Source: an uncultured Clostridia bacterium
Lineage (GTDB): Bacteria > Bacillota > Clostridia > Oscillospirales > Ruminococcaceae
Direction of reading: 5' to 3'
Assembly (NCBI GenBank): GCA_947589185.1
Contig: CANQCK010000007.1
Coordinates: 1-64,000, forward strand
Length of the DNA stretch: 64,000 nt
This document shows positions 24,951 to 33,592 of the stretch, in pieces. Position 1 is the stretch's first letter. Each line of letters opens with the position of its first letter. The translations under genes were made by a program, and so were the position numbers. Under the pieces are notes generated by a model. That model was not told the DNA's origin, searched no databases, and saw only the letters and a program-made list of their open reading frames with translations.

Positions 24951-27149
24951 ATGAAATTCAGAAGAACAATTGCGGGAATTTCGGCAGTTGTAATGGCTGT
25001 AAGTGCAATGTCATTTTCAGCTTTTTCAACTGTTTCGGCAGAACCTGCAAACGATGTTTTTGATAATTTGGATCAAAAACAGATCACACAGGCAATGGAG
25101 CCTGGCTGGAACGTAGGAAATCAGCTTGAGGCAACAACTACAGGAACGCCTAACGAAACAGCTTGGCAAAGCACAAAAATCACAAAAGAGCTTATCCAGG
25201 CAGTAAAGGCACAGGGATTTAAGTCAGTAAGAATTCCTATTTCTTATTTGGATTACATTGGCGCCGGTCCTGATTATACCATTAACGCCGATTGGCTTGC
25301 TAGAATCAAAGAGGTTGTTAATTACTGTGTAGATGAAGGTCTATACGCAATTATCAATATGCACGGCGACGGATATACTACTGTTTATGGCGGCTGGATG
25401 ATAAGTAAGCCGAGATATACAGACAAGGAAATAAATGATAGTAAAACCCGTGTATACTACACTGACGAAGAACAGGTAGAGATCAATAAAAAGTACGGTT
25501 TGGTATGGGAACAGATTGCAAATACGTTCAAAGATTACGACGAGCATCTCATATATGAGTCAATGAACGAAGTATTTGACGGTACATATAATACTCCGGA
25601 TGCTACTATTTATAATAGAATTAATAACTACAATCAGATATTTGTTGATTCAGTTCGTAAGACAGGCGGAAACAATGCAAAAAGATGGCTTCTTATTCCT
25701 GGATGGAATACCGACATCAATTACACTGTAGGCGACTATGGCTTTGTTATGCCTAGCGATACTAACAGAGACGAGTCTATTCCTGCCGGCGAGCAGAGAA
25801 TTATGATTTCCGTACACTATTATGCTCCTTGGGGATTCTGCGGAACTGAAACGGCTAAGCCGGGAACTACAGAGCCTGTTGATCCAAATTGGGGTACAGA
25901 TCAAGAAATTAAGGCATTAAAGGATCAGTTTGCAAGGTGTTATGAAAAATTTGTTATGGAAGGCTATCCTGTAGTTATCGGCGAATGGGGTTCTATTGAT
26001 AAAACGCAGGATAATTATAATTATAAGGGAGTTCCTGAAAATAAGGATTCCCGTATAAAGTTTGCAAATGAGGTTTGTAAGGCAGCAAGAAGTATGAGTA
26101 TGATTCCTGTTTATTGGGATAACGGCTGGAACGGACCTAATGGTTTCGCTTTGTTTGACCGAGGTACGCTGGAAGTTACTCAGCAGGAAATTATAAATTC
26201 TATTATGGACGCTTATAAGGGTGAGGCTGAGCCTGCACCGGAAATAATTAAGCCTATGGGCAAAGATGATGCACTTGGAGTTGTTTATTCAAGCAAAACT
26301 GCAGTTTTAGTAAGCGGAATTGCTGATGCCTCAATGGCGGGTGCTAAGCAAATAAGATTTGTATTTGACTGTGCTTCTGATGTTTCATTTAATCAGTATT
26401 CAGGTTATAATTTTATGGCAACAGTTGCCAAAACATATTCAGAAGCTTCTGTAACAGGTAACAGCGATGTTCAAGGTGCAACTAATTTAACAGCAGTTTT
26501 AGATTTGGTTAATCCTATCAAAGAGGGCGATAGCTATAATGTTTCTGCATTTACTGCATCATGGGCAAATGCTAAAGACTATGTATTATTAGTAAGATGC
26601 ATTGAATTTCTTGACGCAGACGGAAAAGTAATCAAAACGATTGATAAATCGAACAAGCCGTCTGACAACAATAATGATAATAATAACGATGATAACAATA
26701 ACAACAATAACAATAACAATAACAACAATAACAACAATAATAACAACGGAAACCAAACAGCTAAACCGGGAACAACAGCACCTGCAAACAAGGTAACAAC
26801 TACTGCACCAAAGACAAACGCTAAGGCAGACGCACAAAAGATAGTAAACAATGCTAAGATAAAGAATCTTAAGGCTACTGTTAAGGGCAAGAAGGTAACA
26901 GTTAAGTGGAAGAAAGCAAGCAAGGTTACCGGTTATATTGTACAGGTATCAGCTAAGAAGAACTTCAAGAAGATACTTGCTAAGAAGACCTTAAAGAAGA
27001 ATGCTAAGAAGGTTACGCTTAAGATCAAGAAGCTCAAGAAGGGCAAGACCTATTGGGTAAGAGTAAGAGCTTATAAGAGTTACAAAGCTAACGGCAAGAC
27101 CAATAAGGCAACAGGTTCTTGGAAGAAGTTTAAATTTAAAGTTAAATAA
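24951..27149 (+). CDS. Secreted GH5 endoglucanase with accessory module, poly-Asn linker and Lys-rich Fn3-like anchor module
   Basis: A 732-residue exported glucanase. Signal peptide about residues 1-30 (MKFRRTIAGISAVVMAVSAM). The GH5 domain has the acid/base residue in YESMNEVFDG and the nucleophile in VVIGEWGSI. Relative to the first GH5 it has extra loops after MHGDGYTTVYGGW and after SVHYYAPWGF. It continues with the shared ~125-residue module, an Asn/Asp run of about 30 residues (from 26668), a Thr/Pro linker (TTAPANKVTTTAPK) and a ~90-residue Fn3-like module with about 35% lysine. The start is set by GGAAGAGG upstream and by the promoter position. It is 47 nt from the next gene and probably co-transcribed. 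Confidence 0.9.
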   Translation: MKFRRTIAGISAVVMAVSAMSFSAFSTVSAEPANDVFDNLDQKQITQAMEPGWNVGNQLEATTTGTPNETAWQSTKITKELIQAVKAQGFKSVRIPISYLDYIGAGPDYTINADWLARIKEVVNYCVDEGLYAIINMHGDGYTTVYGGWMISKPRYTDKEINDSKTRVYYTDEEQVEINKKYGLVWEQIANTFKDYDEHLIYESMNEVFDGTYNTPDATIYNRINNYNQIFVDSVRKTGGNNAKRWLLIPGWNTDINYTVGDYGFVMPSDTNRDESIPAGEQRIMISVHYYAPWGFCGTETAKPGTTEPVDPNWGTDQEIKALKDQFARCYEKFVMEGYPVVIGEWGSIDKTQDNYNYKGVPENKDSRIKFANEVCKAARSMSMIPVYWDNGWNGPNGFALFDRGTLEVTQQEIINSIMDAYKGEAEPAPEIIKPMGKDDALGVVYSSKTAVLVSGIADASMAGAKQIRFVFDCASDVSFNQYSGYNFMATVAKTYSEASVTGNSDVQGATNLTAVLDLVNPIKEGDSYNVSAFTASWANAKDYVLLVRCIEFLDADGKVIKTIDKSNKPSDNNNDNNNDDNNNNNNNNNNNNNNNNNNGNQTAKPGTTAPANKVTTTAPKTNAKADAQKIVNNAKIKNLKATVKGKKVTVKWKKASKVTGYIVQVSAKKNFKKILAKKTLKKNAKKVTLKIKKLKKGKTYWVRVRAYKSYKANGKTNKATGSWKKFKFKVK
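26664..26750 (+). repeat. AAY trinucleotide tract encoding a poly-Asn linker
   Basis: In-frame runs of AAC/AAT with a few GAT/GAC codons. Such tracts can change length by slippage without shifting the frame. A related tract is at 28955-29045 in the next gene. Confidence 0.8.
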
Positions 27150-27196
27150 GCGGTGTTAATAACGAAAAATGCAACAATATATAAAGGAGTGATATT

Positions 27197-29449
27197 ATGA
27201 GGACAAAGAAAATTATTTCTTGCTTGTTAGCATCCTGTATGATGTTAGGCTCTTTGTCGCTGCAAGGCATTGTGACAGGCTCGGCAGACGGTGCTGATGA
27301 CGGCGCAATGCGTGACAATATGACCGCACAACAGTATGCTGATGATATGGGATTGGGTATCAATCTCGGTAATACTATGGAGGGCTACTGGCTTGATAGA
27401 AACAATGTTACTTCAGGTGCGTCAACAGCACCCGGAAAAACGCCACAGAATTTTGAAACCTGTTGGGGTGCCGTTGTTACCACTCAGGAAATTATTAACG
27501 GAATGAGAGATGCAGGCTTTAAGACTGTTAGAATCCCTGTATATTGGGGTAATATGATGGCTGAGGACGGAACTTATACTATAAATCCTCAGTACATAGG
27601 CAGAGTTAAGGAAATAGTTGATTACTGCCGTAATGCGGGATTGTATGCTGTTATAAATATGCACCATTATGATGAGTACGTAATAAGGCACTACACGACT
27701 TTTGGTACTCTAGAGGAGTGTGCTGAAACAGTCAAGCACCTCTGGACTCAGATCGCTGAATATTTTAAGGGCTATTCAGACTACCTGATTTTTGAGGGAT
27801 TTAACGAATATCTGGGCGGAGGCTCTTATAAGCTTAATGAAGACGGCACAATTTATACTCAAAAGTACGATAAAGATGGAAATTTTATGGGAGAAAATAA
27901 AGACATCAATGATACTGCAACAATTATTGCTCTTCCAGCTGACGAGGCATATGAGTGGACTAATACATTAAATCAGGCGTTTGTAGATGCAGTAAGAGCA
28001 ACGGGCGGAAACAACGAAAATAGAATGTTGATTGCGTCGGGATATTTTACGAACGTTGACAATACCACAAGTGATAAATTCATTATGCCTACAGATAAAA
28101 CTAAGGACAGATTAATGGTATCTGTTCACTATGTGGATAGTAGTATGTACTGGCAGAATTCAATAGGTAATGATAGCTGGAGAAAATACAGTATTATTGA
28201 GCTGGAACGTCTAAAGAATGCATTTACGACAAAGGGAATACCGGTATTTGTAGGCGAGACAACAGCAGGCTATGACGGTCATTTTGCCGGTGACGCAGAT
28301 GTTACCAATTCATCAGACGCAATAGATTATATGCTGAGACTGATTAAAAGCTATAATTTTATTCCTGTTTTGTGGGATACTCGCAATATTGACGAAAAAA
28401 CAAAAGAAGATATAAGTTTTTATTCAAGAACTACCTATAAAATACAAATAGAATCTAACGCAAAGGTTATAGATCAGTTATCTAAAGAACTTGCAGACGG
28501 TACATTTGTTCCTTTAGAAATTGAAAGTTCTTATGTTCCTCCTATGTCAAAGGAAGACGCTCTTGGTTTGGTTTACAGCGGTGCAAGTCCGGTAGTTTTA
28601 GCCAGCGGAAAAGCAGACGCGTCTATGGCAGGAGCAACTTCGATCAGATATATATTTGACAGTGCTTCTGATACTTCTCTAAATCCATGGGCAACTATTA
28701 ATTTGTCAGCAACAGTTGGCGGAAAAACATCTACAGGTTCTAAGGTCGGTGAAGACGATATGAAGGAACAAACTGCATTAGAGGCAGTATTAGATCTTGC
28801 CGACCCCATAAAAGAGGGAGACAGCTACAGCGTATCTGCGTCAACAATCTCATGGGAAGAAGCTTCGGATTATGTCTTCTTGATAAGACGCATAGAGTTT
28901 CTTGACGCAGACGGAAAAGTAATCAAAACGATTGATAAATCGAACAAGCCGTCTGATAATAACGATAATAATAACGATGATAATAATAATAATAACAACA
29001 ACAATAATAACAATAATAACAGCAACAATAACAGTAATAACAATGGAAACCAAACTGCTAAACCGGGAACAACAACACCTGCAAACAAGGTAACAACTAC
29101 TGCGCCAAAGACAACAAGCGGTGAGAAAGCTGCTAAGCAGGTAGTTAATAAGGCTAAGATAAAGAATTTTAAGGCAACTGTTAAGGGCAAGAAAGTAACA
29201 GTTAAGTGGAAGAAAGCAAGCAAGGTAACAGGATACATTGTTGAGGTATCAGCTAATAAGAAATTCAAGAAGATACTTGCAAAGAAGACCTTAAAGAAGA
29301 ACTCAAAGAAAGTTACACTTAAGATCAAGAAGCTCAAGAAGGGCAAGACTTATTGGGTAAGAGTAAGAGCTTATAAGAGTTACAAAGCTAATGGCAAGAC
29401 CGAAAAGGCAACAGGTTCTTGGAAGAAGTTTAAATTTAAAGTTAAATAA
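27197..29449 (+). CDS. Secreted, divergent GH5 glycoside hydrolase with the same C-terminal architecture
   Basis: A 750-residue exported enzyme. Signal peptide about residues 1-28. The catalytic domain is only distantly related to the two preceding GH5 proteins: GINLGNTMEGYW, acid/base glutamate in FEGFNEYLGG, SVHYVDSSMY, nucleophile in VFVGETTAGYDG. It likely belongs to another GH5 subfamily with a different substrate. From about residue 450 it has the same accessory module, Asn-rich linker and Lys-rich Fn3-like module as its neighbour, nearly identical at DNA level over parts of the 3' end. RBS AAAGGAGTG. Confidence 0.88.
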   Translation: MRTKKIISCLLASCMMLGSLSLQGIVTGSADGADDGAMRDNMTAQQYADDMGLGINLGNTMEGYWLDRNNVTSGASTAPGKTPQNFETCWGAVVTTQEIINGMRDAGFKTVRIPVYWGNMMAEDGTYTINPQYIGRVKEIVDYCRNAGLYAVINMHHYDEYVIRHYTTFGTLEECAETVKHLWTQIAEYFKGYSDYLIFEGFNEYLGGGSYKLNEDGTIYTQKYDKDGNFMGENKDINDTATIIALPADEAYEWTNTLNQAFVDAVRATGGNNENRMLIASGYFTNVDNTTSDKFIMPTDKTKDRLMVSVHYVDSSMYWQNSIGNDSWRKYSIIELERLKNAFTTKGIPVFVGETTAGYDGHFAGDADVTNSSDAIDYMLRLIKSYNFIPVLWDTRNIDEKTKEDISFYSRTTYKIQIESNAKVIDQLSKELADGTFVPLEIESSYVPPMSKEDALGLVYSGASPVVLASGKADASMAGATSIRYIFDSASDTSLNPWATINLSATVGGKTSTGSKVGEDDMKEQTALEAVLDLADPIKEGDSYSVSASTISWEEASDYVFLIRRIEFLDADGKVIKTIDKSNKPSDNNDNNNDDNNNNNNNNNNNNNSNNNSNNNGNQTAKPGTTTPANKVTTTAPKTTSGEKAAKQVVNKAKIKNFKATVKGKKVTVKWKKASKVTGYIVEVSANKKFKKILAKKTLKKNSKKVTLKIKKLKKGKTYWVRVRAYKSYKANGKTEKATGSWKKFKFKVK

Positions 29450-29473
29450 GCAACGGTAACGCTATATTCAGTT

Positions 29474-29508
29474 CGCCTCTGGTAAGTATATCAGAGGCGG
29501 ATTTTTTT
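29474..29508 (+). terminator. Terminator of the GH5 operon
   Basis: CGCCTCTG / CAGAGGCG stem (8 bp) with a 10-nt loop, followed by ATTTTTTT. Confidence 0.85.
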
Positions 29509-29512
29509 ACAC

Positions 29513-29541
29513 AAAAAAGGTGCCAATTAAAATTGACACCT
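29513..29541 (-). terminator. Terminator of pulA
   Basis: On the minus strand AGGTGTCAATT, loop TTA, AATTGGCACCT, then a run of T; one G-T pair in the stem. It faces the GH5 terminator, so the converging units are well separated. Confidence 0.75.
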
Positions 29542-29562
29542 AAATATATTAACCGCTTATGT

Positions 29563-31530
29563 TTATTTTTTCAAAAGAACAAGGGCAGATATAGCGTCAA
29601 GCTGAACCTGACCGGATATGGTTCTGCCTGATTTTGACTCGTCTTCTCCGTCGGAGTTCAGTATGATTGTATACTCTCCTTCGGGAAGATCAGCAATTCT
29701 GTCATTAGTGTACGGGTTAAGCAATATTGCAATAACAGATTTGCTTTTCGGGTCGTTATTTTCAAGGGTATAGCCAATTATGCTGCTGTCTCCAGTGTTG
29801 AAAAATCTCATTTGCGACTCAGCACATTCTCTTGTTCTGAGCCTTAACTGCGGATACTTTTTCCTCAGTGCAATCAACGCCTTGTAATATCTGAATACGC
29901 TGATATTTTCCGCTTTCTGATTCCACTTTATAGAGTTTGTCTCATCGGGAGCATTATAGCTGTTGCCGTTAAACGGAATGTTTTTATCCGTTTCCCTGTC
30001 GTTCGGGATTTTCGGCTTTGAACGAAGAAAATCCTGTCCAAGCTCTAAAAACGGAACTCCCTGAGAGAGTAAAACGATTGCCGCCGATAGCTTATCCATT
30101 TTAATACGTTCGTTCAAGGTAAAATTCTCTGTGCTGACTGCGAGTTTATCCCAAAGGGTGTGATTGTCGTGAGCCTCGCAGTAATTAACGGTCTGAGAGG
30201 GATTATAGGCAAAGCAAGCCTCGTCATTGCCGGTTAGCTGGCTGTGTGGAACACTTCCCGCAAGACCTCGTTTTATTGTATTTACAGTGTGGATATTTCC
30301 GCTTACAAAACCCTTGTCGTAAATATTAAAAACCGAACCCTTTACAGCGTCTCTTAAATTATCATTGAACAGACCTACTCTTGCAAATTGATAAGAATTC
30401 CACTTATAAGCGAGCTTTGCAGAGGAAATCGGTGATTCACCGCCTGTCCAGCCTTCACCGTACATCAGTATCTGAGGATTTATCTCATTCAGCTTATCTC
30501 TTATTAAGTTGACTGTTTCGATATCAATAAGCCCCATAAGGTCGAACCTGAAGCCGTCTATTTTGTATTCTCTTGCCCAGAATTCAACCGAATCAAGAAT
30601 GTATTTTCTGACCATTGCACGTTCAGAGGCGAGTTCGTTTCCGCAGCCTGACCCGTTTGAGAACCAGCCTTGAGACGTTCTGTGATAGTAGAATGGAAAT
30701 GTTTTATGAAAGGAGGAATTTTCGCTTTCATATGTATGATTATAAACAACGTCCATTATCACGCCGATATTATTTTCGTGAAGAGACTTAATAAGCATCT
30801 TGAACTCTCTTATTCTGATTTTGGGATCATACGGGTTTGTTGAATATGAACCCTCTAAGCAGTTATAGTTTTTTGGGTCATATCCCCAGTTGTAATTTTT
30901 ATTTTCGGTTATGGGAATTCTCTCGTCAATAGTTGCAAAATCAAATACAGGAAGCAGATGAACATGTGTGATTCCCAAAGACTTCAAATGGTCAAGGCAG
31001 GTCGCCGTACCTTTATAAGACGTTCCGCTTTTGGTGAACGCCGGAAACCTGCCTCGGTTTTTTTCGCTTACTCCGCTTGTCTTGTCAATGGAAAAATCCC
31101 TGACATTTGTTTCATATATAACAGTGTCGCAGGGGCTTTTGCATTCGGGATTTTTGACTTTTTCCCAGTTTTCGGGATTAGTCGTATTAAAATCAACAAC
31201 TGCTCCTCTGTCTCCGTTGACGCCGCAAGCCTTTGCATATATGTCAATAGTCTCCCGACGCTGACCGTTATATTCAAATGTATAGGTATAGAATGTTCCG
31301 TCTAAGTTCTTTGGAACAGTTACAAACCATACGCCCTTTTCAAGCTTAAGCATAGGAATACTCTCAATAAGATTATCCCCTTCGCCCTCGCTGTACAAAT
31401 TTAAAATAGCAATTGCCGACTCGGGTGCCCATACCTTGAACCGAGTCTCATTATCAATAATAACGGCACCCAGATCGTTGCCGTAATAAGCGTTTTCCCT
31501 GTCAAACTTTTCATAGTCCTGAATGTTCAT
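29563..31530 (-). CDS. pulA: Type I pullulanase (GH13)
   Basis: Debranching enzyme hydrolysing alpha-1,6 links in pullulan, starch and glycogen. The 655-residue protein has an N-terminal CBM48-like domain (about 15-110) and a GH13 barrel with the type I signature YNWGYDPKNYN, region I MDVVYNHT, region II GFRFDLMGL (nucleophile Asp), region III MYGEGWTGG (acid/base Glu) and region IV YCEAHDNHT. No signal peptide, so probably cytoplasmic, acting on imported or stored glucan. It converges with the GH5 operon. Confidence 0.95.
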   Translation of the reverse strand: MNIQDYEKFDRENAYYGNDLGAVIIDNETRFKVWAPESAIAILNLYSEGEGDNLIESIPMLKLEKGVWFVTVPKNLDGTFYTYTFEYNGQRRETIDIYAKACGVNGDRGAVVDFNTTNPENWEKVKNPECKSPCDTVIYETNVRDFSIDKTSGVSEKNRGRFPAFTKSGTSYKGTATCLDHLKSLGITHVHLLPVFDFATIDERIPITENKNYNWGYDPKNYNCLEGSYSTNPYDPKIRIREFKMLIKSLHENNIGVIMDVVYNHTYESENSSFHKTFPFYYHRTSQGWFSNGSGCGNELASERAMVRKYILDSVEFWAREYKIDGFRFDLMGLIDIETVNLIRDKLNEINPQILMYGEGWTGGESPISSAKLAYKWNSYQFARVGLFNDNLRDAVKGSVFNIYDKGFVSGNIHTVNTIKRGLAGSVPHSQLTGNDEACFAYNPSQTVNYCEAHDNHTLWDKLAVSTENFTLNERIKMDKLSAAIVLLSQGVPFLELGQDFLRSKPKIPNDRETDKNIPFNGNSYNAPDETNSIKWNQKAENISVFRYYKALIALRKKYPQLRLRTRECAESQMRFFNTGDSSIIGYTLENNDPKSKSVIAILLNPYTNDRIADLPEGEYTIILNSDGEDESKSGRTISGQVQLDAISALVLLKK

Positions 31531-31611
31531 TAAATTTATCCTATCCTTTAAAATTATAATAAATAATTTAAACTGTTTGCGTTAAATTATACTTTTAGTC
31601 TCTCAAAATTT

Positions 31612-31640
31612 AATGACTGCAAAACTATATTGCAGTCATT
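31612..31640 (-). terminator. Stem-loop downstream of the MraY-type gene
   Basis: AATGACTGCAA / TTGCAGTCATT, 11-bp perfect stem, 7-nt loop, in the gap between the MraY-type gene and pulA; on the minus strand it is followed by AAATTTT. Confidence 0.55.
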
Positions 31641-31699
31641 TGATACGGCTGGAATTTTCTGTTTCAAACCGACAAAATTTACATTACTATTAAAGCAAA

Positions 31700-32674
31700 T
31701 TATATTTTAAGTGCGAATGCAATAACGACCAATGATATAATAATTTGCAGTATGCTGAATCTGAATACGACCTGAGTGTCGCTCCAGCCTTTTACCTTTC
31801 TCATATGGTCGTGAATGGGAGTTCTGATATTCTTCATAAATCCCTGCAGCTTTAAATATCTGATGGCACTTACCTTTATCAATCCGAGACCGCCGTCAAG
31901 TATCAGCATAAACGCCGCAAATATAAACGTAAACGGCGAGCCGGTCTTTAAAAAGGCGATTGCAAGAACTACGCCCAGTGCTCTTGAACCTGCGTCTCCC
32001 ATAAGCAGTTTGCTCGGTGAAGCGTTAAACCAAAGGTAAGCCGTAATTGTAATTACCATTATAAGAAGCATAGGACTTAAGCTCTGTCCTTTTCCCGTAA
32101 AGAAAAGCATTACAAACGCCGTCATAAGAGAGATCGTTGAAAGACTTCCGCAAAGTCCGTCAACTCCGTCTGAGCAGTTTGTTACGTTAATTGCAGCCCA
32201 TACCAGTATCACACCGAGAATGATAAATACTGCCGCAGGGATTTTTACGTTTCTTAATCCCAGCATAGCGAAATTTATCACGCTTCCGTTAAACGAGTAA
32301 TATGTAACAGAAATTCCGACTGCGACAACAAGGTCAATAAGACCCTTTTTGTACTCTCCCCACGGAACCTTTGAACCGTCGTCAAGATAACCGCTCATCA
32401 TTTCTATGAAAATCAGGGCAAGATAAATGATAAGCTCTGAATTAAGCGGAACAAACAAAACAGATGATAATATAAATGCGATGATCAGTATGATACCCGC
32501 ACCTCTAGGCTTTCCCTCAGAAAGCTGACCGTTTACAGCGTATTCTCTTCCCTGATCTTTAGGAAGAACTCCCCGAAACAGCTTTATGCCGAAGAAAGCT
32601 ATAAAAAAACTTCCAAGAATTAAAATTCCGTAATATATGTTTAAAAATTGTGTGGGTATTAAATTACTTATCAC
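31700..32674 (-). CDS. mraY: MraY-type phospho-N-acetylmuramoyl-pentapeptide transferase
   Basis: Transfers phospho-MurNAc-pentapeptide to undecaprenyl phosphate to make lipid I. The 324-residue protein has about ten membrane helices and the family motifs KPRGAGI, LDDGSK (DDxxK type), NCSDGVDGL and GDAGSRALG. The C-terminal loop reads PIHDHMRKVKGWSD where canonical MraY has PIHHHfelkGWsE, so the His triad is HDH here. It is not in a division/cell-wall cluster, so it could be the main MraY or a paralogue acting on another polyprenyl-phosphate sugar. Confidence 0.8.
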   Translation of the reverse strand: MISNLIPTQFLNIYYGILILGSFFIAFFGIKLFRGVLPKDQGREYAVNGQLSEGKPRGAGIILIIAFILSSVLFVPLNSELIIYLALIFIEMMSGYLDDGSKVPWGEYKKGLIDLVVAVGISVTYYSFNGSVINFAMLGLRNVKIPAAVFIILGVILVWAAINVTNCSDGVDGLCGSLSTISLMTAFVMLFFTGKGQSLSPMLLIMVITITAYLWFNASPSKLLMGDAGSRALGVVLAIAFLKTGSPFTFIFAAFMLILDGGLGLIKVSAIRYLKLQGFMKNIRTPIHDHMRKVKGWSDTQVVFRFSILQIIISLVVIAFALKI

Positions 32675-32790
32675 ATTTCATCATCCTTTTTTACATATTT
32701 AATTTATTATACTACCTTTGGTATAAAAAAGCAAGAAAAAAACTGTATTGGCGTTACCAAAACCGACAGGTGTTTTTGTATAATTTAAAG

Positions 32791-32819
32791 TTGATATGTC
32801 GAAATTAATGTGATATACT
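32791..32819 (+). promoter_or_regulatory. Sigma-A promoter of mscL
   Basis: TTGATA (32791-32796), 17-bp spacer, TATACT (32814-32819). The spacer begins with TGTCGAA, a single 0A-box match. Confidence 0.6.
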
Positions 32820-32872
32820 GAATTATAAAAATATTATCTGAATTTTATATGCTGACAAACAGGAGGGTAAAA

Positions 32873-33358
32873 ATGGAGAAGAAAAAAGGCTTTATTGCCG
32901 AATTTAAAGAATTTATTTCAAGAGGTAATGTTCTTGATCTTGCAGTAGGTTTGATTATAGGTTCTGCTTTTACAGCAATTGTAACATCATTGGTTCAGGA
33001 TGTTCTTACGCCTATTATAGGAGTAATACTCCGAAAAGCCGGTATCGAAAAATTTGCAGACTGGGCTCCGGGCGGATTCGGGATAGGCAGCTTTATAAAT
33101 GCTATTATCAGCTTTTTGCTTATATCGTTTACAGTATTCCTGATTGTTAAGTTTGTAAATAAGGCACAGGAGCTAACCAAAAGAAAAGAGGAAGAGCAAG
33201 AGCCGGAGGAGGAAACAGCACCTCCTGTTACAGACATATCCCTTCTTACCGAAATAAGAGATCTGCTTTTAGAGGCAAGAGACCAGAAGCAAGAGGCAAG
33301 AGATGAGGAGCAAGAAGCAAGAGAACATAAAACAGAAAAAGAAACAGAAAAAGTATAA
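32873..33358 (+). CDS. mscL: Large-conductance mechanosensitive channel MscL with a repeat-derived tail
   Basis: Pentameric membrane channel that opens under hypo-osmotic stress. The 161 residues start with FIAEFKEFISRGNVLDLAVGLIIG, have two membrane helices (about 17-42 and 70-92) and end in a charged cytoplasmic helix. ATG 32873 follows AGGAGG. Residues 134-161 are a seven-residue repeat (EARDQKQ, EARDEEQ, EAREHKT, EKETEKV) encoded by nine 7-bp units at 33274-33336 that belong to the intergenic heptamer family of this genome. This lengthens the normal C-terminal helical bundle. Confidence 0.95.
   Translation: MEKKKGFIAEFKEFISRGNVLDLAVGLIIGSAFTAIVTSLVQDVLTPIIGVILRKAGIEKFADWAPGGFGIGSFINAIISFLLISFTVFLIVKFVNKAQELTKRKEEEQEPEEETAPPVTDISLLTEIRDLLLEARDQKQEARDEEQEAREHKTEKETEKV
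33274..33336 (+). repeat. 7-bp tandem repeats inside the mscL coding region
   Basis: Nine consecutive heptamers: GGCAAGA GACCAGA, AGCAAGA GGCAAGA, GATGAGG AGCAAGA, AGCAAGA GAACATA and AAACAGA. Three heptamers make 21 nt, so the reading frame repeats every seven codons. Confidence 0.85.
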
Positions 33359-33408
33359 TACATATATAGGCAAGAGGAAATAAATTAACACTATGTCCTA
33401 AAGTAACA

Positions 33409-33509
33409 TCTGGCATCTGGCTTCTAGCATCTAGCATCTAAAAGTTGAGGCAAGAGACCAGAAGCAAGAAGCAAGGGAACAGAAAACAGAAAAAGTATAA
33501 TACATATAT
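33409..33509. repeat. Second heptamer tract, a partial duplicate of the mscL 3' end
   Basis: A reverse-oriented run (CATCTGG CATCTGG, CTTCTAG CATCTAG) is followed by a forward run (GGCAAGA GACCAGA, AGCAAGA AGCAAGG) that continues into ACAGAAAAAGTATAATACAT exactly as after the mscL stop region (to 33365). The 33447-33509 block is therefore a shortened copy of 33272-33365. The two orientations can fold on each other. Confidence 0.75.
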
Positions 33510-33510
33510 T

Positions 33511-33540
33511 AAAGGCTCGGAAACAAGACCGAGTCTTTTA
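33511..33540 (+). terminator. Terminator after mscL
   Basis: AAAGGCTCGG pairs with CCGAGTCTTT across an AAACAAGA loop (one mismatch), followed by TAATTT. Confidence 0.5.
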
Positions 33541-33592
33541 ATTTAGCAAATTTTTTTAATAAAATTTAACATATAATTGAGGAACAAAAAAA

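Noticed and set aside
26579-26923. Leucine-rich reading frame on the minus strand (and its twin at 28870-29346)
   Set aside because: It is the antisense shadow of the poly-Asn linker and the Lys-rich module; no RBS or promoter.
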